Assembly (NCBI GenBank): GCA_947167075.1
Contig: CAMVGR010000016.1
Location: 1 to 47,413 of the forward strand
Direction: 5' to 3'
Origin: an uncultured Bacteroidales bacterium
GTDB taxonomy: Bacteria > Bacteroidota > Bacteroidia > Bacteroidales > P3
Length of the DNA: 47,413 nucleotides
Positions 1-6,213 of the stretch are shown one piece after another (the stretch's first letter is position 1; every line of letters begins with the position of its first letter). The notes beneath the pieces were generated by a model. That model saw nothing but the letters and a program-made list of their open reading frames with translations. It was not told the origin of the DNA and searched no databases. The position numbers and the translations under genes are program-made.

Positions 1-51
1 CGACCCCATGCGTGACAGGCATGTATTCTAACCAAACTGAACTACCGGACC
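1..51 (-). tRNA. tRNA-Asp (GTC), 5' part only
   Basis: Read on the minus strand from 51 to 1 the sequence starts GGTCCGGTAGTTCAG and continues through a D-arm, an anticodon stem and the loop CCTGTCACGC with anticodon GTC (bases 16-14). This is the 5' two thirds of a tRNA-Asp. The variable loop, T-arm and acceptor 3' strand lie outside the window. The match to the general bacterial tRNA-Asp pattern and the promoter just upstream make the call firm. Confidence 0.93.
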
Positions 52-81
52 GTTTGTGCTTTTCTCTTTCAAAAGCGAGTG

Positions 82-112
82 CAAAAGTACGAACTTTTCC
101 CAAACTGGCAAA
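82..112 (-). promoter_or_regulatory. Bacteroidota-type promoter of the tRNA-Asp gene
   Basis: On the minus strand the -33 box TTTG (112-109) and the -7 box TACTTTTG (89-82) are 19 bp apart, an exact fit to the TTTG / TAnnTTTG consensus of the Bacteroidota primary sigma factor. It sits about 30 bp before the tRNA 5' end. Confidence 0.8.
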
Positions 113-351
113 ATATTTTTTCAATTTTTTTTGAATTATTTGTGTACTGTTGTGGTAATTAATTTGTTATAAATGTAGTTGGAATGTCTATTCTACTCAA
201 GAATATGCTGCAAAACTGCTGGTGAATCATATTTTCTTACCATTTTAGCATAAGGAAGAGCTGTTTGTTGGAAAATGTTTTCATAATACAATATCCGACA
301 GTGATTTCGGATGAATAGTATTATTATTTTCGTTTGCATAATAAAAAATAT
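113..351. other. AT-rich divergent spacer, no gene seen
   Basis: This stretch separates the divergent tRNA-Asp and ribE promoters. It is AT-rich, has no credible open frame and no clear hairpin or repeat. I see no FMN riboswitch; the ribE leader is too short to hold one. Confidence 0.6.
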
Positions 352-382
352 TTTGCCACATCGTGGAAAAGTCGTATCTTTG
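352..382 (+). promoter_or_regulatory. ribE promoter
   Basis: TTTG at 352-355 and TATCTTTG at 375-382 with exactly 19 bp between them match the Bacteroidota -33/-7 consensus. Transcription should start near 387-389, giving a leader of about 40 nt before the ribE ATG at 430. Confidence 0.82.
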
Positions 383-429
383 CATCGTCTAATTAATTAT
401 AAAAATAGCATAATACCTGCGAAAAATAT

Positions 430-1050
430 ATGTTTACCGGCATTATAGAGACGACGGCGAAAGTCGTGAAAATAGATAAAGAGAACACCAATTACCACTT
501 CACCCTTGAGGTGCCCTTCGGCGACGAGTTGGCGATAGACCAAAGCATGGCTCACGATGGATGCTGCCTCACGGTGGTACATGTCGACAAGGAGAAAAAG
601 CAATACGTGGTCACAGCGATGGACGAAACGATGCTCAAGACTAATCTCGGCACATGGCAGGTGGGTACAGAGGTGAATGTGGAGCGTTCGATGCGTATGG
701 ATGGCCGCTTCGATGGCCATATTGTGCAAGGCCATGTGGACCAGACCGCCACGTGTACCCGTGTGGTGGACGATAATGGTAGTTGGCGTTTCTATTTCAA
801 ATATGATGCCCAAAACGCTCCTAGCATCACTGTCCCCAAGGGCTCTATTAGTATAAATGGGGTAAGCCTGACGGTGGTGGATTCGGAACCCGGCATGTTC
901 TCGGTGGCTATCATTCCCTACACATACAAAGTGACCAACTTTCACAACTTTTGTGAAGGCACGGTAGTGAACATCGAATTCGACGTTTTCGGAAAGTATG
1001 TGCAGCGCCTACTGGAACAATATCTAGATGCCAATAAACAAACAAGATAA
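430..1050 (+). CDS. ribE: Riboflavin synthase, alpha subunit
   Basis: Cytoplasmic enzyme that dismutates two 6,7-dimethyl-8-ribityllumazine molecules into riboflavin and a pyrimidinedione, the last step of vitamin B2 synthesis. The 206-residue protein has the family length and starts with the diagnostic MFTGIIE. It holds two lumazine-binding repeats: the first (about 1-90) with GCCLTV at 44-49, the second (about 98-195) with SINGVSLTVV at 141-150. GHIVQGHVD at 96-104 bridges them. In the first repeat the usual Asn of the NGVCLTV motif is Asp (DGCCLTV), a small change. The ATG at 430 lies about 40 nt after a strong promoter. The next gene follows after 37 bp in the same direction. Other riboflavin genes are not in the window, so the pathway is scattered here. 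Confidence 0.95.
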   Translation: MFTGIIETTAKVVKIDKENTNYHFTLEVPFGDELAIDQSMAHDGCCLTVVHVDKEKKQYVVTAMDETMLKTNLGTWQVGTEVNVERSMRMDGRFDGHIVQGHVDQTATCTRVVDDNGSWRFYFKYDAQNAPSITVPKGSISINGVSLTVVDSEPGMFSVAIIPYTYKVTNFHNFCEGTVVNIEFDVFGKYVQRLLEQYLDANKQTR

Positions 1051-1087
1051 CATAGGCGTAGAATAACCATCTAAATACTGAAATACT

Positions 1088-1858
1088 ATGAAGTATCACA
1101 AGAGAGAAGAATCCCTCTTCGAACGATGGGCAGAACGTGCCAGACACTTGCACGACAGCGAGGACATCACAAAAGATGGACTGCTGTACCGTGGCGAACT
1201 GTGGTTCGACGGCTACTGCCAGGTGCATAAGAAGGCCAACGAAGAGCAGCTATGGAGCGATGCAGGTCTGCGCCTGCTGGTGCTCACAAAGGAGCTATAC
1301 GACGAAGATGGATGGGATCTGCGTGCCGAAAGTGGGCGCGTTCCGTCGCCGCGCCTCACATGTCGCACGGCCTACCGCTTCTTCCCAAATCTTGAATTAT
1401 GGGTCTATGGACTAATGAATATTCCAGATCGCAAAGTGGTTCCCTTCGGCAAGGCTGACAACGAGTTGCGGCTGCAGGGTTTCTACGAGAATGCCCCCAT
1501 TGCCCGTGTCAATTGCAAGAAGCAACCAGACATTCGTGCACTGAGCAATACGGTGCTCCAGAAATACATCGACAACTACTCCGACCTGCTGAAAGAGCAG
1601 ATCGAGATGTACGACGCTGACATTATCCTGTGCACCGGAGGCCAGGGACTGTTGGTGCAGTTCCTCAAGGATTATGTCTATCCTGACCTAGAACAGTACA
1701 ACAAGCATTGCTACTTCTCGCCATCGACAGGAGTGATAGCTGTGCGACAGTATCACCCCTGCTACAATGTTTATAGCCGGAAGGAAATGTATCACGATAT
1801 GATTACGGACTATCAGTCTTTCCTTAAGGCTCATCCCGATCTTCCCCGCCAGCGGTGA
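1088..1858 (+). CDS. Unknown conserved-looking protein, possibly of uracil-DNA-glycosylase-like fold
   Basis: A 256-residue soluble protein without signal peptide or membrane segment, 37 bp after ribE and probably cotranscribed with it. I do not recognise the family with certainty. Features seen: an N-terminal charged helix, LRLLVLTKE near residue 60 as a buried strand, IILCTGGQG near residue 180 as a strand followed by a glycine turn, and RQYHPCYN near residue 220. A strand-rich core with a late HP-containing loop recalls the uracil-DNA glycosylase superfamily, where a His-Pro loop contacts DNA, but the early catalytic motif is not evident. This is a weak structural guess. The start ATG at 1088 is the first in frame after ribE. 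Confidence 0.55.
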   Translation: MKYHKREESLFERWAERARHLHDSEDITKDGLLYRGELWFDGYCQVHKKANEEQLWSDAGLRLLVLTKELYDEDGWDLRAESGRVPSPRLTCRTAYRFFPNLELWVYGLMNIPDRKVVPFGKADNELRLQGFYENAPIARVNCKKQPDIRALSNTVLQKYIDNYSDLLKEQIEMYDADIILCTGGQGLLVQFLKDYVYPDLEQYNKHCYFSPSTGVIAVRQYHPCYNVYSRKEMYHDMITDYQSFLKAHPDLPRQR

Positions 1859-1934
1859 CAGAGAACATTAGAACCTCTATTAACTAATCAAGCAACATAT
1901 ATAATTTGTAAAACAAAAATAAACTGATAATAAC

Positions 1935-3794
1935 ATGTGCGGAATTGTCGGATACATAGGTGAGCAACAGGCTTACCCGATTTTAATCAAAGGTCTTCAC
2001 CGTTTGGAATACCGTGGCTATGACTCGGCTGGTGTCAGCATGATTAGCGACAAAAATGACCTCCATGTCTACAAAGCCACTGGCAAGGTGTCTGCGTTGG
2101 AGGAGAAGTGTGCTACCGAAGATGTTACAGGCACACTTGGTATTGCCCACACCCGTTGGGCTACGCATGGCGAACCTAATACCACAAATGCCCATCCTCA
2201 TCTCTCGCAGAGTGGCAACCTAAGCCTCGTTCACAATGGTATCATCGAGAACTATAAGACTCTGCGTGTGATGCTCGAAAAGGAAGGCTACAATTTTTGC
2301 TCTGACACCGATACCGAGGTGCTGGTTCAACTCATCGAGTATACACAGAAGAAGAACAAGTGTGACTTGTTCACTGCTGTGCAGCGTGCCCTTAAGAATG
2401 TAATCGGTGCCTATGCCATTGCTATCTTGGAGAAAGACCGCCCCGATCAGCTTATATGTGCTCGCAAGGGATCGCCTCTAGTGATCGGCGTGGGAACTGA
2501 TGGTCGCGGCCAGAAGGAGTTCTATATAGGTAGCGATGCCACCCCGATCATCGAATACACCAACCAGGTGGTCTATCTGAAAGATGAGGAAATTGCCTAC
2601 ATGGATCGCACGGGAAAACTGGAAATCACTAATTTGAAAAACGTGCATATCACACCCGAGATGCACACCCTCAGTCTCTCGCTCGACGAATTGGAGAAGG
2701 GAGGCTTCCCTCACTTCATGCTCAAGGAGATTTGGGAGCAGCCCAATGCCCTCCGCACCTGCATCAAAGGTCGCCTGCAGCCCAAATTGCACGACGTGAT
2801 CCTTAGTGGCATTATCGATCATAAGGAGAAGTTTATCAATGCCCGTCGTATCATTATCTGCGCTTGCGGCACGTCGTGGCACTCGGCCCTCATTGGCAAA
2901 TACTTCATCGAAGAAGCTGCACAAATACCGGTCGAGGTGGAGTATGCCTCCGAATTCCGTTACCGTAATCCGGTCATCTACCCCGACGATGTGGTGATCG
3001 CCGTGAGTCAGAGTGGCGAAACCGCCGACACCTTGGCTGCTATCCAGTTGGCCGAGCAGAAAGGGGCTTTCCTGTACGGTATCTGCAATGTGATTGGCAG
3101 CAGTATACCTCGTGCTACCCATAGTGGTACCTATCTGCACGTGGGACCCGAAATTGGTGTGGCATCTACCAAAGCCTTCACCGGTCAGGTGATCACTCTG
3201 TGTATGCTTGGCTTGTCTATCGCGAAGGAGAAACACACGTTGAGCGACGACATGTTCCACATGTTGGTGGACGAACTCTACAAGATACCCGAAAAGATGC
3301 AGTGGACGTTGGAAAACAACAAGAATATAGACCACTTTGCGCAGATGTTCACCTATTGCCACAACTTCATCTTCTTGGGTCGAGGCTATAACTATCCCGT
3401 GGCATTAGAGGGAGCACTGAAGCTGAAGGAGATCAGCTATATCCATGCTGAGGGCTATCCTGCCGCCGAAATGAAGCATGGCCCCATCGCTTTGGTCGAT
3501 GAGGAAATGCCAGTCGTTTTCATCGCCCCCAAGCGAGGTATGTACGATAAGGTGGTGAGCAATATACAGGAAATTAAGAGTCGTAAGGGCAAAATCATTT
3601 CTGTCGTGACAGAAGGCGATACCACCGTGGCTAATATGAGCGACTATACCTTCGTTATTCCAGACACACGCGACTGCTTTGTGCCATTGCTGGCTGTGAT
3701 CCCGCTGCAGCTTTTAGCCTACTATGTGGCCACTGCAAAGGGTCGCAATGTGGATCAACCCCGCAACTTGGCCAAGAGCGTTACGGTAGAGTGA
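1935..3794 (+). CDS. glmS: Glutamine--fructose-6-phosphate aminotransferase (isomerizing)
   Basis: Makes glucosamine-6-phosphate from fructose-6-phosphate and glutamine, the first step toward UDP-GlcNAc for peptidoglycan and LPS. The 619-residue length is normal. The N-terminal class II glutamine amidotransferase domain starts MCGIVGYIG, so Cys2 becomes the catalytic N-terminal Cys, and has HTRWATHGEPN near residue 73. Two SIS sugar-isomerase domains follow: the first with ACGTSWHSA and SQSGETADT, the second with LGRGYNYPVALEG and AEMKHGPIA. The C-terminus PRNLAKSVTVE is the canonical GlmS ending. No glmS ribozyme is visible in the 76-bp spacer upstream, and none is expected outside Firmicutes. 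A strong promoter is not obvious there either, so read-through from ribE is possible. Confidence 0.97.
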   Translation: MCGIVGYIGEQQAYPILIKGLHRLEYRGYDSAGVSMISDKNDLHVYKATGKVSALEEKCATEDVTGTLGIAHTRWATHGEPNTTNAHPHLSQSGNLSLVHNGIIENYKTLRVMLEKEGYNFCSDTDTEVLVQLIEYTQKKNKCDLFTAVQRALKNVIGAYAIAILEKDRPDQLICARKGSPLVIGVGTDGRGQKEFYIGSDATPIIEYTNQVVYLKDEEIAYMDRTGKLEITNLKNVHITPEMHTLSLSLDELEKGGFPHFMLKEIWEQPNALRTCIKGRLQPKLHDVILSGIIDHKEKFINARRIIICACGTSWHSALIGKYFIEEAAQIPVEVEYASEFRYRNPVIYPDDVVIAVSQSGETADTLAAIQLAEQKGAFLYGICNVIGSSIPRATHSGTYLHVGPEIGVASTKAFTGQVITLCMLGLSIAKEKHTLSDDMFHMLVDELYKIPEKMQWTLENNKNIDHFAQMFTYCHNFIFLGRGYNYPVALEGALKLKEISYIHAEGYPAAEMKHGPIALVDEEMPVVFIAPKRGMYDKVVSNIQEIKSRKGKIISVVTEGDTTVANMSDYTFVIPDTRDCFVPLLAVIPLQLLAYYVATAKGRNVDQPRNLAKSVTVE

Positions 3795-3812
3795 CGTTAT
3801 AGTAGATAAAGA

Positions 3813-3864
3813 GAAGTGGGTAGTGGGTTGCACATACAGTCAAGTGATATCCACTACCCATTTC
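3813..3864. terminator. Hairpin between convergent glmS and lipoprotein gene
   Basis: Arms 3813-3826 and 3851-3864 pair over 14 bp with one mismatch (G:T type), around a 24-nt loop. A further copy of CTACCCAC lies at 3868-3875. The site is between two converging genes and probably ends transcription from both sides, though neither side has a long T-run. Confidence 0.5.
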
Positions 3865-3883
3865 TTGCTACCCACTATTTTCA

Positions 3884-4633
3884 CTATCTCCGGAATTCTA
3901 ATGGGCCTCCAACAGCGATGGATTGGCCGTCGATGTGCATTGTGGCAATGTAATTCGTGACAATCATATCCTCCTCGGAGTTGTAGGTGAAGGGGATTTG
4001 CTCCTGGATGGTAAAGGTGCCGTTGGAGGTAGCAGGGTTGTACTGCCATTGGATGTAGGTCGATGTTTGGTGTTCTGCCAGACGGATGGTGAGCGAGCCG
4101 CCGGCGCCGTAATCCCAGAAGGCGAGGGTAAAGGTGACGGTGTCGCCGCCGTTGAGCACCTGCTGAGCAGTCCACTCGGTGTTGGCAGGGAAGGAGTCGA
4201 TCACCGGCGGCGCGGGTTCTTCGCCCCGCGGGTAGAGGGTCACCTCGCCGCCCAGGGTGTCGCCATATTGGTCGAGCATGTAAATGTAGCTTGTGATGGT
4301 TGGACCGTCGGCATGGTAGGAGAAGTCGGTGTACCAGTCGTCGCCCTCCAGCAGGCCGCTGTCGCCGTCGAAGGTGTAGTGGAACGTGAGGTCGACGGGA
4401 TTGGTGATGCCGTTGACCAACAGCTCCACATAGAGGCTTCCGGTGCTGTCGTCGATGAAGTCGAGGTTGTAGGTGATGGTCATGGGGTAGCCCTGGTAGG
4501 TGTCGGCCAGTGTGCCCACCCAGGCGGTGCCGGCCAACGTAGGCACGGCGGGTTGGGGATTAGGAGTGGGTTCCTCCTTTTGGCAGGCGGCGAGGAGCAG
4601 AGCCGCCATCAGTAAGGTTACGATGCGTTTCAT
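3884..4633 (-). CDS. Lipoprotein with two lipocalin-like repeats
   Basis: Predicted lipoprotein of 249 residues with signal peptide MKRIVTLLMAALLLAAC and lipobox Cys17, followed by a charged, Pro-rich linker. The mature part looks like two similar beta-sheet modules, each opening with a T-x-W strand: GTAWVGTLADTYQGYPM near residue 35 and NTEWTAQQVLNGGDTVTF near residue 150. This suggests an internal duplication of a lipocalin-like barrel. Function unknown; no catalytic residues stand out. Its ATG overlaps the stop of the upstream gene by 4 bp (ATGA), so it is the last cistron of the sigma-factor operon and translation is likely coupled. Confidence 0.82.
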   Translation of the reverse strand: MKRIVTLLMAALLLAACQKEEPTPNPQPAVPTLAGTAWVGTLADTYQGYPMTITYNLDFIDDSTGSLYVELLVNGITNPVDLTFHYTFDGDSGLLEGDDWYTDFSYHADGPTITSYIYMLDQYGDTLGGEVTLYPRGEEPAPPVIDSFPANTEWTAQQVLNGGDTVTFTLAFWDYGAGGSLTIRLAEHQTSTYIQWQYNPATSNGTFTIQEQIPFTYNSEEDMIVTNYIATMHIDGQSIAVGGPLEFRR

Positions 4634-5301
4634 TGGTGTGTATGTATATTGGTGACGTGATTGATGATCTGCGCCATCTCCTCCATCGTGCTGTAGAAAA
4701 AGAGGCAGAGCGTGAGGCGCTGGCTATCGCTGGTGACCAGGTAGCCGCTGTCGCCGTGCTGCAGGGCGGTCTGCATCAGGGGATCGGTGTCGTGATGGAT
4801 GGCTTGGCGGATGAGGGTGTCGGCCACCGAGTCGACCAGCACACCGTGGTCATACTGCGCGCTGCCGGTAAAGACTGTGTCCACATACAGTAGTGTGTCG
4901 ATCCGCACACCGGCAGCCGGGTCGCCATGCTGTGCCATCAACTCTTGCAGCACCTGGGTGAACGCCTCGCCCATGCTGGGCACGCTGTCGAGGGTATAGG
5001 AGCGGGTGATGGTGGTCTTGAGGCTGGAGACGCTGACCGAGTCGAGGGCACCGGCATCCTCGCGGTGGTGTACGCCGAAGTCGTCACAGAGCTGCAGCCA
5101 AGCCTCATGGTCGGGGGCCTCGAACATGACGGCATTGAAGCCGCGGTAGCCACCTACAAGGGCCACGGTGAGGTCAGTGCGGTCGGCGTACTTCAGGTAG
5201 ATGGCCTTGGCGGCCGTGGTGGCCTCGGGCAACGGCTCCTCGCGTTGGCAGGCAGCCAACAGGAGCAGCAGGAGCGTCAGGGGTAACAACAATCTTTTCA
5301 T
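4630..5301 (-). CDS. Lipoprotein of unknown function
   Basis: A 223-residue protein with a Leu-rich signal peptide and lipobox LLAAC (Cys18), so it is probably anchored in a membrane facing the periplasm or outside. The mature part is mixed alpha/beta with no motif I recognise. A short segment near residue 60 (NAVMFEAPDHEAWLQLCDD) looks like a small helix-strand domain. It overlaps its neighbours on both sides by 4 bp (ATGA junctions), giving a tightly coupled chain of sigma factor, membrane protein and two lipoproteins. A role as sensor or target of that sigma system is inference from position. Confidence 0.8.
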   Translation of the reverse strand: MKRLLLPLTLLLLLLAACQREEPLPEATTAAKAIYLKYADRTDLTVALVGGYRGFNAVMFEAPDHEAWLQLCDDFGVHHREDAGALDSVSVSSLKTTITRSYTLDSVPSMGEAFTQVLQELMAQHGDPAAGVRIDTLLYVDTVFTGSAQYDHGVLVDSVADTLIRQAIHHDTDPLMQTALQHGDSGYLVTSDSQRLTLCLFFYSTMEEMAQIINHVTNIHTHQ

Positions 5302-5654
5302 CGCAGGTAGGTTTTAAAGGTTTCAATCGTTCCGTCGGGCGAGCAGCCGGTGTTGCAGGCGAAGAGCACCTGCTCGCCGTCGACCTTGACGGTACGGATA
5401 CCGTCGTCGGCACCGCTGCGCAGGGCCAGGGGCAGCACCACCGCCGCCACACATGCCGCCGCTGCAATCCACACATGCCATGCTCTTCTGCTCTTCACTT
5501 TACATTTTTTACACTCCACTCGCGGTTCATTGTTCCAGAGCACCCGCCGCACCTCGCGGTCCAGCTCGGTGTCGGTCATCGGGCAGCGGCCCGACTGCAG
5601 GTCGTCGCTCAACGCCCGCCACTGCTGATCGAAGTCGTTATATTTCATCTTCAT
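5298..5654 (-). CDS. Single-pass membrane protein, likely anti-sigma factor or sigma partner
   Basis: About 118 residues when started at the ATG at 5654 (MKMKYNDFDQQ); a second ATG two codons on (5648) is equally possible. Longer in-frame starts would lie inside the sigma-factor gene and are not credible. The N-terminal 50 or so residues are polar and cytoplasmic in character, then comes one transmembrane segment (WIAAAACVAAVVLPLAL) and a short outer tail. It overlaps the sigma gene by 17 bp and the next lipoprotein by 4 bp. Gene order and topology match an anti-sigma regulator, although I see no zinc-binding ASD motif (HxxxCxxC), so the role is inferred. Positions 5491-5520, just before the membrane segment, show weak 7-bp periodicity. 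Confidence 0.68.
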   Translation of the reverse strand: MKMKYNDFDQQWRALSDDLQSGRCPMTDTELDREVRRVLWNNEPRVECKKCKVKSRRAWHVWIAAAACVAAVVLPLALRSGADDGIRTVKVDGEQVLFACNTGCSPDGTIETFKTYLR

Positions 5655-6138
5655 AAAGCTTTCTGAGTTTACGTTTGATACGGGTGAGGAGCACGCTGAC
5701 ATGCGCCGCCGTGAGACCAATCATACGGGCAATCTCGCTGTTGCTGAAACCGTGCAGGTGCGCCATCACAATGCCGTGGTCGCGCTCGTCGAGGGTGTCG
5801 ATGAGCTGGTGCAGGTAATGCCTACGCTCGTCGCCGTCGGGGTCGGTGGAGGGGTCGGGCGCCGCAGGGGCGTCCGCAGTGGGCTGGTTGCCGATGCGGC
5901 GCTTGAGGGAAATCATGGTGTTGACAGCCACGCGGTAGACCCAGGTGCGTTCCGAGCTGCGGCCACCGAAGGAGCCGTAGTCGCGCCAGAGGGCCATGAG
6001 CACCTCATGGAAGGCATCCTGTGGCTCCCAAGCGGCATTGAGTCGGTATGAGCGGCAGACCTGCCAGATGAGGTCGCGCTGCCGTCGCACCAGCTCGCGA
6101 AAAGCCCGCTCTTGTTCGTTATGTCCATTAACAGTCAT
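5638..6138 (-). CDS. ECF-type RNA polymerase sigma-70 factor
   Basis: A 166-residue protein of the usual ECF length. Region 2 (about 12-78) includes QRDLIWQVCRSYRLN, the aspartate/glutamate-rich helix around EPQDAFHEVLMALW, and RTWVYRVAVNTMIS. Region 4 (about 108-160) has the helix-turn-helix SNSEIARMIGLTAAHVSVLL followed by a basic helix. The linker is Pro/Asp-rich. No C-terminal extension is present. It directs transcription of an unknown regulon. Its start codon lies inside the 3' arm of a strong hairpin (6134-6184), which suggests control of translation or attenuation from the upstream transglutaminase gene. It is followed by an overlapping membrane-protein gene, the usual place for its regulator. 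Confidence 0.92.
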   Translation of the reverse strand: MTVNGHNEQERAFRELVRRQRDLIWQVCRSYRLNAAWEPQDAFHEVLMALWRDYGSFGGRSSERTWVYRVAVNTMISLKRRIGNQPTADAPAAPDPSTDPDGDERRHYLHQLIDTLDERDHGIVMAHLHGFSNSEIARMIGLTAAHVSVLLTRIKRKLRKLYEDEI

Positions 6139-6184
6139 GTCGGTGTGCCTTTTCTTACTACTAGATTAGGCGCACCGACATGAC
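6134..6184 (-). promoter_or_regulatory. Hairpin covering the sigma-factor start codon
   Basis: On the minus strand, arm 6184-6169 pairs with arm 6149-6134 over 16 bp with a single G:T-type mismatch around a 19-nt loop. The 3' arm contains the ATG of the sigma gene (6138-6136), and the purine-rich AAGAAAAGG that could serve as ribosome site lies in the loop and its edge. It stands 30 bp after the transglutaminase stop codon. It can act as partial terminator, as lock on sigma translation, or as a protein-binding palindrome. Confidence 0.62.
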
Positions 6185-6213
6185 AGAATGCAACAACGGG
6201 GTGCAAATATTCT

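Noticed and set aside
389..429. FMN riboswitch before ribE
   Set aside because: The leader is about 40 nt, too short for the element, and none of its conserved blocks are seen.
397..945. Long open frame on the minus strand opposite ribE
   Set aside because: It mirrors ribE, which has every family motif; the minus-strand protein has no recognisable pattern and no promoter. Similar mirror frames opposite glmS, purL, pepD, serS, the S9 peptidase and the oxidoreductase genes were dropped for the same reason.
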